Source of the DNA: Aliivibrio fischeri
Lineage (GTDB): Bacteria; Pseudomonadota; Gammaproteobacteria; Enterobacterales; Vibrionaceae
Length of the DNA stretch: 64,000 nt
Direction of reading: 5' to 3'
Assembly: GCA_038993745.2 (NCBI GenBank)
Contig: CP160630.1
Span: 1,302,001-1,366,000 of the forward strand
The notes below the pieces were generated by a model. That model made no database searches. It worked only from the letters and a program-made list of their open reading frames with translations, and was not told where the DNA came from. Of the stretch, positions 27,675 through 38,327 are shown one piece after another. A program made the position numbers and the translations under genes. Numbering within the stretch: the first letter of the stretch is position 1; every line of letters begins with the position of its first letter.

Positions 27675-29515
27675 TTACTCATTGAACACACCATCAGGAA
27701 CAGAATTGCCCCACATCACGACAGCACTGCCTCCCCTAACATAAAACCCCCTGCAGTTTCCTCCTCGAACTCAGAAAACGTATTAAAACTACCAATTTGA
27801 GAAATATCAGAAAGATCATTAATAGCGCTACGTAAATTCAAATTAGAGTCATCAGAAGAAAGACACTGATGTCCATCAGGAATACAACCACCTTGGTTTA
27901 CCCCTCCCCACGCATACACATCATCCATCGCCTTCATCAAAAAAGCGTGATTATTGCCAATGACATTAGCTATTGAGAAGGTAGGAATATTGCTTGGCAG
28001 TGCTCCGCCATATTTCTTATCTCCCCACACAAAAAGATGTGAGCTGTCGTATAAAGCAATGGCTTTTTCTGTTGATGCACAATGAAAATCATCGGTAATC
28101 GTTGTTGCATCTAACTCTGTTTGAATATTTGATGGGATATAACCAGCACCGTAATCATTCCCCCATGCAGCAACACCTTTATTGCCATCAGAAATAGCAA
28201 CAAACGATGCATCAGAAGCACATAAACGGGTAATAGGGTTTGTATTAGTAAAGTCAGTAGCCGCAGAACTGAGTAATCCACCATAATATGAATCACCCCA
28301 TGCTTTTACCTTCCCTGATGTGGTGATCCCAGCAAAGGCATAACGAGTTGCGTACACCGTTTGGATATTTTGGTGCTGCTCAAATGGACTATGCCCCCAT
28401 GAATAAGCATTTCCATCATTATCGAGTACAGTAAAACTGTCTTGAGACGTGACAATATCTTTAATTGACAAAGCGGATTTCATTTCATCAGGTAATGTAC
28501 CTCCATATATGGATTGCCCCCACGCAACAAGCTTTTGCTTACCGCTTGGCATATCAAACACAGCTAGAAATGCTTGAGCCGTATGATAAATTGCCTTTGG
28601 CAAACCATCTTTGCTTAACAACTTATCAATGCGTTTTTGTGATTCACTTGATATTGAGCCACCACGAACCATATCCCCAGCCGTATTTATTCCACCATTT
28701 TTTAAAATGGCAGCCATTGCATAAGGGGCTGGAAAAATTTCTTCGACTTGACTTATATAAGATGGCGTCGTATCAAACTGCCCCCAAATAATGGCATCAT
28801 CTGACTCACTTTTTATCGCAAAGCCATCAAGCATAGAATACACTTCTTTCACTTTAGGTAAGTTAGGGGCATTAGTCACTTCAGAGCCATAACCAATTAA
28901 TGAAGCATCGCCCTCAGAGCTAAGAGATAACGCCGCAGAATTACTTGTTACAAAGGAAACATCATCTTTTGCATCCGTGATTGGTGCATTGTATAAACTG
29001 AAGTTTTTAGTTTGATTTAAATAACTGAATAACGCATTTTTATTATCAATATCTCCATTAGTAATTAATTCACTTCTGCATTCATTTTCTGATGGAGCAT
29101 AACTTCCAGGCAGATAAGTTACTTTAATACAGTATCGTAAATATTTATTATTTGTATCTTTTGGTACATTAATTGGAATTTCAGGAAACCCATCACCAGA
29201 TATATTCCCGCAAGTTAATAATCCATCTAATTCACATTCCTCCTTATTATTATTGATAATACTTTTTAACGTATCGTCCGTTATTTCACACTCAGATGAA
29301 TCATCATTTAAAATACAAGCACTGTATAATACTTTTATATCTGAGTCTGGTGTGGTTTTATAATTTATATTTGTTATTTCATTTTCTTTTGGTGGTGAAG
29401 ATAAATGAAGCTGATCAATAGAAACCCTTGGTAGCTTTGGAACAATAGCATTAGCCATATTCCAGCTACTGGATAGAATGGTAATAGTCATCCCTACCCA
29501 ATATTTATATTTCAT
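27675..29515 (-). pseudogene. RCC1-like propeller protein A (copy 1, one late frameshift)
   Basis: An open frame of 599 residues reads to a stop at 27716. Adding one base to the C4 at 27733-27736 extends it to ...LGGGSAVVMWGNSVPDGVFNE, ending at 27675, about 613 residues. Signal peptide ends MANA. The N-terminal part has the spaced-cysteine module (LRYCIKVTYLPGS with a following C). Then come at least seven RCC1/BLIP-II-type repeats of about 45-50 residues: AWGQSIYGGTLPDEMKS, AWGDSYYGGLLSS, AWGNDYGAGYIPSNI, VWGDKKYGGALPSNI, AWGGVNQGGCIPDG. Probably a secreted seven-bladed propeller. Lies 25 nt upstream of propeller B. Confidence 0.8.
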
Positions 29516-29536
29516 TATATTTATTCCGAACAGATA

Positions 29537-29560
29537 AAAGCCTCTAATAAAAGAGGCTTT
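29537..29560 (-). terminator. Terminator between the Ig/adhesin gene and propeller A (copy 1)
   Basis: AAAGCCTCT / AGAGGCTTT hairpin with T-runs on both sides. It ends the upstream gene on the minus strand, so propeller A may depend on read-through or its own promoter. Copy 2 site: 43340-43363. Confidence 0.8.
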
Positions 29561-29581
29561 ATTATTATTTTATATTGTTAT

Positions 29582-30783
29582 TTATTTAGGGATATCTTCA
29601 CACACTACTAATGCTAATGAAGCAGGATCTTGTCCAACAACTTTAAATTCGCCGCCACCAGTACTATCACTTGGCGTGTTGTAGATATAACCTACTGCAT
29701 TATAGTAATTAAAGTAACTACCCGGTTCTGTTGCATCTTTTTCTGAACTCCACAACATACGAACATCGTATGGCCAGTGTTCAGTTTTACCTCCTGCTGT
29801 TTCAACCGTTAAGTAACTAGAAAATGCAGTTGGATTTGATACTAATCTTAAACCACGGTTAGTACACTCTTGTGCAGCAATATCTTGAGGTAATGCAGCA
29901 AAGCCATATACATCATCGCCTGTCATTTCATCTGTTGCTACACCGTTTCCATCAGTACGAACAATGAATTCTGATTCTGTAGCTTCATCACCTTCATCAT
30001 AATCGGTTTCAATTGACAACATTGGACGATAATAGTTATCAGCAACATTACCACCAGGGAAGTTTTCTTGTATTGTGAAGTTATCACCACCAATACCAGA
30101 ACCACCGCCTGCTTCAGAAGATAAGGTAACAGAGATCGATACCGTAAGTGGCATTCCTGCTTCTACTGGAACTTCAGCTGTATCTGGATCTTCATCGTTA
30201 TCAAAAGTTTCAGGCACTAAAAATTGTTTATTTGATGGGCTAGTTACTGTTTTTACTAACGCCCCATCAATTCGCCATTGATAAGTGGCAGCAGTAATTT
30301 CACTTTCATCAATCGGAGTTGTTTCCCCCTTATTATAAACACTATAAGAAAGATTCACGACTTCTGTTGCTGCAATGAATTTTCCAACCAATACGTCAGA
30401 AACTTCTTTTTCATTGATACGTGGTGCAAAGGCATCCAATGTTTGAACGTTGTTTAATGACATTTCATTAGAACATTGAATAGAAGATGTAAGATCGTCT
30501 TGATTAATATATGAAATACATGCTGTTAGATTTTGGCTATTACCTAAAATATCAGGAGTAACAATCAATTTCTTACCAAGACCAACAATTGTGCCTTTTT
30601 CATCCTTCCATACAAATTTTGGATTTTTAATCTCATCTTTATTTAGATCAGATTTAACAACCAAAATACTATTTTCACGTATACTTCATCGTTATGATCA
30701 ATATATACATTTGCAGATGCTGTACCAACAACACCAACAGTTAATAAAGATACCATTGCCAACTGGTTTAATTTAAAATACAT
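29582..30783 (-). pseudogene. Secreted Ig-like/adhesin-like protein C (copy 1, frameshift in signal region)
   Basis: Identical to the intact 400-residue copy 2 gene except for a missing base near 30682 (CGTATACTTC versus CGTATACCTTC), which cuts off the first 35 residues. Domains: signal peptide, an Ig-like module with LTACISYINQDDLTSSIQC, a second Ig-like segment (ATYQWRIDGALVKTV), a Gly-rich linker, and a C-terminal adhesin-like domain (CTNRGLRLVSNPTAF and DVRMLWSSEKDATEP). See copy 2 for the complete product. Confidence 0.82.
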
Positions 30784-30922
30784 ATTTATACTCCAACCAC
30801 TATACGTGGCTATTATTTATAATTTAGATAAAGTTATTTAATCCTTATCTATTTAAAGTACTGCGTTCAATAATTTAAACACAGTGTTATATAATCAAAT
30901 GAAAACTCATTTAATTATAAAA

Positions 30923-32793
30923 TCATTGCCCGACACATAATGGATTAATAAATTCACTATATGGGTAAAAAAATGAAACTTCTCTTTCTTCTTCAAAAAT
31001 GACGTCCGAAAGAACAAAACTAAAATCACCTATATAAGAAGAGGTAAAACTCGCATTAGACGCATGATGATTATTAACAGCCGTTATCCAACCTGTTGTA
31101 AATGAGTAATACGGAACAATATCAGGGTCTTTATACGTTCCAGATGCAGCTCTCTTCATACCTAAAACTGAACGATTCAATGCAGCAAGACTATATTTAG
31201 ATGACGCTAGCTCTAACATTCCTTCTTGATCTAAAGAATCAACTTCAGAACCTTCACTTAAAACATCGAGTCCTGGAACGGCCAAATACCAATGTTTAGT
31301 ATCACTATTAAGCAAGTTACATGATTGAGCTTCTGTACTGTGCTCATACACAGCCCATTTATAACCAAAGGTGACTAAAGGATAATCTTCAACAGGAGCA
31401 GGAAACTCACCTTCACTAAATTTCAGTTTTTGCGCGTTTTTTGCTTCTGTTATTGTTAATGGCTATGGTAATAAGCGTCATCTCTTGTGCCACCCAAAGA
31501 ATCTAAATAACGTCCTTCTGCCGACCCAGGGATCAATATTTCACGTATCGGCTCTATACCTCGAGAGTAAAATAATGGTTTATCTGGTGTCTCGGATAAT
31601 ATGCACCACCTGTGACGCACTCAGTATCATCCGTACATATCTCAGCGTCCCCTTTTGCCGAAAGAGGTGTCGCTTCTGAAGCATTAACACAATATTCATA
31701 CCCAAGTTCAGTACTATCAATACAAAAACTGATGTCTTTACCAATAAAATACGTAGCATCTTTAGGTAGAGGATCTCCATTTGCTTCAGCAACAAGCCAA
31801 TCCCAATCATCAAGTTGCTTATCAAGACTCACTTGCTGATCTCTACTGCTCCCCATATCCATTAAGCCCGGAACTAATTCCACAGCCTTATCTCGAGTAC
31901 CTATGGTGTAAGATAAGTTAGTACCTACACCACCTTCACCTTCAGCAATCTCAACTCTGTCTTCTGCTTTATCGTTTGTCCAACCATCTTGTGCGCTTAA
32001 ATTGGCTTTCCATTTTGTAGCACCAGTTAGTCCATATATTTTCGCGGTTAATGTGGCACCATATTCCAATGAGCCAGTAATTTTAGTGCCAATTCCTTTT
32101 GTTGAATCGCAGTTAAGTGGACCAACTTGAGTACCCTCCCCAATTGGGAGAACACAAGCTCGAATGGTTTTATCAATATAACGGCGGTTAATATCATACA
32201 TACAATCCTTACCAGCACCGGATTCACATTGAGTAAACTCTGGCATATGATCATCGCCCAAAGTATGAGTAACAAAACCAAATATACTTTTACCTTCGGG
32301 ATACCTGCACCATTATCATCATAGGTATAAGAAGCACTTATGGTATTTCCAGGTAAAGGAAAAACTGACGAATCTATCGTAACTTCAGCTGAAATATCTG
32401 ATGAAAGCCCAATACTTAAATCTGTACAATATTCGTCACCAACTAATTCACCAGTTTTTGATGGAGTAACACATCCAGATACCGTTACACCTAACAACGC
32501 GCTTGCATCCGAAACAGGCAAGATATAATCATCAGCATCAGGAATCTCGACACCATCTTTTAACCAACGAAAAGTAAACTGTTCAACATCAGGCTCGTCT
32601 CCTTCTTCATCGTAATACGTTCCTGTCAGCTCTAACTGTTTATCTGCAATATTACCAATGATCTGTTCATCAAGAACTTGAGGGGCATGGTTTGATGTTG
32701 GATCCGTAGGCCGACTAGGCATAAGATCCGTATCCCCATTCTTACAGCTAACTAAAGAGACCAAGTAGTTAATACAATAATAGATTTATTCAT
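30923..32793 (-). pseudogene. Ig-like lipoprotein D (copy 1, multiple frameshifts)
   Basis: Outer-membrane-type lipoprotein signal (lipobox LVSC, with the following residues KNGDTD) then Ig-like modules. Copy 1 breaks at about 32763, 32297 (shared with copy 2), 31596 and 31464. It also has a 3-nt difference near 32456 that drops one Ala without breaking the frame. The product should be about 625 residues as in copy 2. Starts 1 nt after the OmpA stop, so it is translationally coupled to the anchor protein. Confidence 0.78.
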
Positions 32794-32794
32794 A

Positions 32795-33834
32795 TTAAGA
32801 CCCAACCCTACGATTAAACTGAATAACTACTCGACGATTCAGAGCCGATTCATTTCGCATGAGGTCTTCATTTACAAGCGGGTCTGCTGAGCCTTTAGAA
32901 TTAATGAGAATTCTTTCTTCATCCACACCAGCTTTAATCAGCATATCTGCAGCGTAAGTTGCTCTTCGTAAAGATTCGATATCATTTGCTGAATCCGTTC
33001 CTTTTGCGTCGGTGTAACCTGTGATGCTTACTTTCCCTTGTCCCTGCTTAACGCTTAACGCCAGTTCATTCCATGAGTGCCATTGCTTACTTTCAACAAC
33101 AAAACGGCTTTCCCAAATTCAAAATGAAGCGTAACTTGCTCTGGATAATAGGTTGCTTCAGGGACCAGTTTTACAATCGTTTCAGGCTTAGGTTCTGGCT
33201 CTGGTTTTGCTTTAAATTTATAAGTCAAACCAAGAGAGGTGAAGTAGAGGTCACTTTTACCAGTTTTAGCATTACCTATACCGTCAATAATTGAGGTTCC
33301 AAATCGCAAGCTCCAGTTTGGAGCAAGCGCATATTCAGCACCAATTTCCCAAATATCATCTATGCTAGAATCGGATTCAAACATGCCTAGATGCACATTA
33401 TCGTTGCCCGAAACGGATAAATAGTTATAAGCGGCACCACCTTTCGCATAAAGATCAAGATTATCGGTAACCGGTAGTGATAACTTCACCGATAAATCAA
33501 CACCTGTCGCATTTGAATAATAACCATCACCAACCCCATAAAAAGTCTTAGGGCTTCCGTAATCATGCCAGCTACCTTCTAAGGCAAACCAAGAATTAAA
33601 CTGATAACCACCATAAAGACCACCACCAGTGACATAATTTTTACACTCGATTGCATTTGATGAGCACGCACCTAAAAAGTGACTAACGCCAACCTGCCCA
33701 CCTAAATACACATGAGATTGTTCTTCTTTTGATTCAGAAGCTACAGTTCCATTAGAGATAATTAACATTATTGCCAATAGTAAGGCTTTTATTTTTATTA
33801 TGTAATTATCGTTATAAATTTTATGTTTTATCAC
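32795..33834 (-). pseudogene. OmpA-family outer-membrane protein E (copy 1, frameshifted)
   Basis: A copy of the intact 346-residue gene at 46605-47645. One missing C near 33113 (TTTCCCAAA versus TTTCCCCAAA) truncates it at 259 residues, before most of the peptidoglycan-binding domain. The OmpA-like barrel and the PEPEPKPE linker are readable. Probably a consensus error rather than a real loss. Confidence 0.85.
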
Positions 33835-33901
33835 TTTACTTTACCTTTATAACTAGCCAAATTTAAAACAAAGACAAGCTTCATTTTAATTTACATTCTA
33901 T

Positions 33902-34189
33902 TTATGTATTTATATAAGACTCAGATTGAGCAGATGATTGAAATCGACACTTATTTGCCATCTCTAATGATTTCAATATACTCTTCATTCTTTCTTCACT
34001 TATTGATGATTTTTTTTCTTTAGGCTCTTTAATATCAAAGCTCTTCTTACTTACGAATTTATCGTCACTGTTTTTTATACGATATTCAAAATAACTGGAT
34101 AATATTAAGTCTAAAGAAATACTTTCATATCTCTCATAACAACGCTCTAAGCGTTTAATTGTTCTTCTCTCTACAGGATTCATTTTCAT
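33902..34189 (-). CDS. Small hypothetical protein F, 95 residues (copy 1, longer frame)
   Basis: Highly charged and Ser-rich, starting MKMNPVERRTIKRLERCYER, with no signal or membrane segment. The first 30 residues are helical and basic. I recognise no family. It sits upstream of the OmpA gene on the same strand and could be a small regulator of the surface cluster (speculative). Copy 2 differs by one T in a T-run, giving a 62-residue frame; which length is right is unclear. Confidence 0.5.
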   Translation of the reverse strand: MKMNPVERRTIKRLERCYERYESISLDLILSSYFEYRIKNSDDKFVSKKSFDIKEPKEKKSSISEERMKSILKSLEMANKCRFQSSAQSESYINT

Positions 34190-34523
34190 CAGCCACGGTT
34201 ACCTAGTCAACATTTTTAATATTAATATTTTTTATATATAAGAGATTTCATTTTTATTTATATGAATATCTCCCCTCCAAAAAGATATTTCTTTTTAGAG
34301 TTTCTTCTTATTTAAATTAATATTTAATTCTATTTTACAAAGTAGGTAGAATGTAAGTTAAATAATAAGACTTGTTTTAGTAACGATGTTTGAAGGTAAT
34401 ATGAAAATGGATTAAAATGAACGCATGTTGTAACAAAACGTAAATTGATATTTATAAGCTATTGATTTTAAAGTGGGTTCGACACTAGTTTACCGTCTAC
34501 CTATTTGGTTAAATAGATGAAAA
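34190..34523. other. Intergenic region upstream of the surface cluster, ending at the duplication junction
   Basis: About 330 bp, very AT-rich, no gene seen. It likely holds the promoter of the minus-strand cluster. The junction to copy 2 lies in the A-run at 34520-34527. The same sequence recurs at 48000-48331. Confidence 0.6.
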
Positions 34524-34788
34524 AAAATAGCGCTGCCAGTGCTCTTCCCTGCGCTACTAGGTACATTCATTATCTTATCGCTAACGCCATCGGGGCTTAT
34601 GCGAGTGTATATGCTTTAACTAATGTAACTACAACGTAATTACTGTACGTATCGCTAGCCTTGTTTCTGGTGATTTTCCTAGAACCAAATTTAGCGGCCG
34701 CTATCTCCGTTATATTAATGGCCATTCTGGCTTTTATTACCATAGTTAATCAGTGCTTATCGCTAGGAGTTATCATGCAAAACGCTAA
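34524..34788 (+). pseudogene. Permease A fragment (copy 2, 5'-truncated)
   Basis: Only the last 90 or so codons of permease A, with small deletions near 34574, 34625, 34675 and 34756. It has no start or promoter and is a by-product of where the duplication begins. Not functional. Confidence 0.9.
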
Positions 34789-35562
34789 TACCGCATTTCA
34801 TAAATCGGTGGTTTACTCTATTGTCGGATTAATGATGATCCCCATCATCGCTACTTTTATTTATTCGATTTCATCTCGTTGGGGAGCCACCATTTTACCC
34901 GATGGATTTTCTCTACAATGGTATGGTCAACTCTTAACAGATGAGCGATTTTTAGCCGCTTTTGGACGATCATTATTTATTGGCATTTCTGCATTAACGC
35001 TGAGTGTTGTCTTAATTATCCCAGCTATTTTTGTTGTGTTTTTATTACTTTCCAAAACTCGACAAAGTAATGAATATTCTGATCTTATTGCCTTTTGCAG
35101 TACCACCAGTGGTCTCCCTCTGTTGGGTTATTGCAAATCTATGCAGATAGCAGTATCCCTTTAGTGGGAACTCCTTGGATATTAATTGGAACCTACTTTA
35201 CCATTGCGCTTCCATTTATGTACCGTGCTATCGCAAATAGCTTTGAATCCATTAATTTACAAGACCTTATGGATGCTGCTCATTTATTAGGGGCCAGTAC
35301 AACAAGAGCATTTCTCTTGATCATTCTTCCGAATTTACGTAAAGGCCTAATGGCCTCACTTTTTCTCTCTTTCTCTTTTTTACTAGGTGAATTTGTCTTC
35401 GCTAATATTTTGGTTGGCACACGCTATGAAACCTTACAAATCTATCTCTACAACATGCGTCAAACCAGCGGACACTTCACGTCTGCATTAGTGATGACCT
35501 ATTTCTTGTTTATCTTTTTACTGACTTGGTTAGCAAGTCGCTTTAACCGAGGTATTAAATAA
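34775..35562 (+). pseudogene. ABC transporter permease B (copy 2, two insertions)
   Basis: Same gene as in copy 1. An extra T near 35040 and an extra C near 35118 shift the frame out and then into a different frame, scrambling the middle. The N-terminal and C-terminal parts (with the EAA loop) match copy 1 exactly. Confidence 0.88.
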
Positions 35563-36581
35563 TGAGCTATGTAAACGTAAACCAATTAACAAAACGTTTT
35601 GGTGACAATACGGTTTTTGAAAACGTAAATTTTAATATAGAAAAAGGCGAGTTTATTACTTTGCTAGGTCCAAGCGGATGCGGTAAATCAACCCTACTTC
35701 GTAGCTTAACAGGGTTAGATCCTATCAATAATGGTGAAATTTGGGTTAATGGCGAAAACATAACAGAACAAACACCACAGCAACGTGGTATTGGCATGGT
35801 ATTTCAATCTTATGCGCTTTTTCCAAATATGACCGTGAAAGAAAACATCGCTTTTGGTTTAAAAATGAAAAAGATAGACGTAAATACGATTGAAAAAGAA
35901 GTCTGTAAAGTTATTGAATTAGTTGATTTAAACGGTAAAGAAGATCGCTACCCTCATCAACTTTCAGGTGGGCAACGTCAACGAGTAGCACTCGCTAGGG
36001 CTCTGGTTGTAAAACCGAGGATCTTATTACTTGATGAGCCTTTATCTGCACTTGATGCCAAAATAAGAAAGCGTCTCCGTCAGCAGATCCGTGATATTCA
36101 AAAAGAACTAAACTTAACAACGATCTTTGTTACTCATGATCAAGAAGAAGCCATGATCATGTCAGATCGCATCTTCTTAATGAATCAAGGTGAGATTGTT
36201 CAGCAAGGATCACCCGAAGAGATCTATACTCAACCTGCAAATGAATTTGTGGCAAGCTTCATGGGACATTACAATTTGGTTGATGCACCAAAAGCCAAAC
36301 AGTTATTTGATATTGAAACCGAGTGGAAAGTCGCTATACGCCCTGAATCGATTTATGTAAAAGAAGAAGGCAGGCACTATGCTGAACATATTTCGCTACC
36401 AAAACAAGGGATTATCAAAAATCATCAACTGCTTGGTAATGTCATTCGCTATCAAGTAGATGTTAATGACTGCGACTTAACCGTTGATTTACTTAATCGT
36501 TCGTCAGAAAGACTATTAGCAGCGGGAAGCAAACTAGAGTTACTTTTTAATCTTAACGAAATTCAACCAGTGAGAGCCTAA
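35562..36581 (+). CDS. ABC transporter ATPase (copy 2, intact)
   Basis: 339 residues: the nucleotide-binding domain with all motifs (GPSGCGKST, LSGGQRQRVALARAL, LLLDEPLSALD, and the switch His in FVTHDQEEAM), then a TOBE-type domain from about residue 260. This is the correct full-length reading of the importer ATPase. In copy 2 it lacks the operon promoter and binding protein, so expression would depend on transcription across the junction. Confidence 0.92.
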   Translation: MSYVNVNQLTKRFGDNTVFENVNFNIEKGEFITLLGPSGCGKSTLLRSLTGLDPINNGEIWVNGENITEQTPQQRGIGMVFQSYALFPNMTVKENIAFGLKMKKIDVNTIEKEVCKVIELVDLNGKEDRYPHQLSGGQRQRVALARALVVKPRILLLDEPLSALDAKIRKRLRQQIRDIQKELNLTTIFVTHDQEEAMIMSDRIFLMNQGEIVQQGSPEEIYTQPANEFVASFMGHYNLVDAPKAKQLFDIETEWKVAIRPESIYVKEEGRHYAEHISLPKQGIIKNHQLLGNVIRYQVDVNDCDLTVDLLNRSSERLLAAGSKLELLFNLNEIQPVRA

Positions 36582-36583
36582 AC

Positions 36584-37248
36584 ATGACACACCCACTTTA
36601 TATATTTGATCTTGATGAGACCTTGATTAATGGTGATTGTGCCATGATTTGGAATGAGTTTTTAGTTGATAAAGGCATCGTCACAACACCTGATTTTTTG
36701 GAGGAAGACAAACGCTTAATGACGCGGTATTCACGAGGCTTAATGGACATGGAAGATTATCTTACCTTTGCTATGTCCCACTAAAAAACATACCAACAGA
36801 TCAAGTAGAAATACTCGTTGAAGAGTGCGTTAAACAACACATACTTCCTCTTTTATTCCCGGAAGCAAAAGTACTCATAAACCAACTAAAAGCCGATAAT
36901 GTAGATATGATTATTATTTCAGCTTCTGTCAGTTTTCTAGTAAAAATCGTAGCCAAGAACATAGGTATAGAACATGCAATTGGAATTGATTTAAAAGAAA
37001 AAGAGGGCTGTTATACAAGACACATTCTTGGTGTTCCAAGTTACAGAGAAGGCAAAGTATCTCGACTAACAGAATGGTTAAATGGAGGAGATAAAACCTA
37101 TTCTAGTCTTCATTTTTATACTGATTCAATCAACGATTTACCATTATGTTTGTACGCAGATCATACGTACTTGGTAAACCCTTGTGAACAATTAGCAGTA
37201 TATTCTAAAAAGAAAAATTGGCCGATACTTGCTTGGGGAAGCCAATAA
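36584..37248 (+). pseudogene. HAD-IB phosphatase (copy 2, frameshifted)
   Basis: Same as the 221-residue copy 1 gene, but one C is missing near 36778 (TGTCCCACT versus TGTCCCCACT). The frame stops after 66 residues. Motif I is upstream of the break and motifs II-III downstream. Confidence 0.88.
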
Positions 37249-37283
37249 ATCAAAAATTATCCTTAATTTTCGTAATAACTGGT

Positions 37284-37493
37284 TTAAAACGAAACCATAA
37301 AATTACCAATAGTTTGATTATGGCTATTGGTAATACTTCCTTCACCTGTCTCTTCACTGTATGAAAAATCAACATCAAATGAATCAAGTTGTCCTTTCAT
37401 TAAAAGATTACGTAATAATACATCACTGTTTAGTTGATGAATTACAGCGTCCCATGACACATTGTTTTTAAAAATTGTGAAATTTACGTTCAT
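37284..37493 (-). CDS. Small hypothetical protein, 69 residues (copy 2)
   Basis: Identical in sequence to the copy 1 gene at 23477-23686. No recognised family. Confidence 0.55.
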   Translation of the reverse strand: MNVNFTIFKNNVSWDAVIHQLNSDVLLRNLLMKGQLDSFDVDFSYSEETGEGSITNSHNQTIGNFMVSF

Positions 37494-37769
37494 TAAATAC
37501 CTTTGCTTTTTGATAGTTACTTTAAATTTATTTATAAATTAGTTAGCTAAATAAAATTCAATTAAAATAGTGTAATTTTAGTATGTTACAGAAAAATGAT
37601 GGATTAAAACTAATGAAGTAGATGTTACTGAGAGATTTATGGCAAGTACGAAACAGGAGCAGATGTTTGAAATGTTGCAATCTTACAAGTAGAGCTAATT
37701 TAATTATTAATAATACATTGTTAAAATCGCGTAAATGATGCGAGCACCACTCACGCAACTTATTTGAAA

Positions 37770-37979
37770 TTAAAGCGCTACAACGTTAGCAGCTTGAGGG
37801 CCTTTTTGGCCTTGCTCAACTTCAAAAGAAACTTTTTGGCCTTCAGCAAGAGTTTTGAAACCTTCTGAAGCGATAGCACGGAAATGTACGAATACGTCAG
37901 CGCCGCCGTTATCTTGAGTGATAAAACCGAAACCTTTTTCTTCGTTAAACCATTTAACGATACCAGTTGTTTTAGACAT
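37770..37979 (-). CDS. Cold-shock protein, CspA family (copy 2)
   Basis: Identical 69-residue product to copy 1. One base lost in the upstream leader (TAATAAAATTC versus TAATAAAAATTC) makes an artificial N-terminal extension possible. The real start is the ATG behind AAGGGA, giving [11 protein letters not shown]. Confidence 0.94.
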
Positions 37980-38269
37980 ATTATGTCCCTTCTTAATAAA
38001 ATTCATAAAAATCGCATTATGCGATGTGCTTGGAGCCTGAATTATTGAATGTGGCGATAAAGCTAAGGGAGACACTGAGGATAACAACACTTACGAAGAA
38101 ATTCTGAGGACTTACTTTTACTTGATGTTCACTAACAACTCTGAGCAACAGAGCGAGGGCAATATTACTTGATTACTGAACATTGTAAAGACTTTTTTAA
38201 TTTATTTTAAAAAACTGTAAAATACTCTGTTATATAAGCATCCATATTTCGTTCACATACAAACACATA

Positions 38270-38295
38270 AAAACCGCCATAACAATGACGGTTTT
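38270..38295 (-). terminator. Terminator of the halovibrin gene (copy 2)
   Basis: Same AAAACCG/CGGTTTT hairpin as in copy 1. Confidence 0.75.
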
Positions 38296-38327
38296 ATCTT
38301 TATAATCAATAACTTTTAAATGAAAAA

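Larger units (their letters stand above)
20714..34527. repeat. Tandem duplication, copy 1 (about 13.8 kb)
   Basis: The sequence from AAAATAGCGCTGCC in permease A to the A-run after TTAAATAGATG recurs directly downstream. Over the whole length I saw only indel differences, almost all of one base. Order: permease A 3' part, permease B, ATPase, HAD, small ORF, csp, halovibrin, propeller B, propeller A, Ig/adhesin, Ig lipoprotein, OmpA, small ORF. Confidence 0.95.

Noticed and set aside
28465..28791. A 108-codon plus-strand ORF inside propeller A, also at 42268-42594
   Set aside because: Antisense shadow of the repeat-containing gene; His/Tyr-rich with no start signal.
34490..34540. Insertion sequence or integrase att site at the duplication junction
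   Set aside because: Only an A-run microhomology is visible; no terminal inverted repeats, target duplication or transposase.
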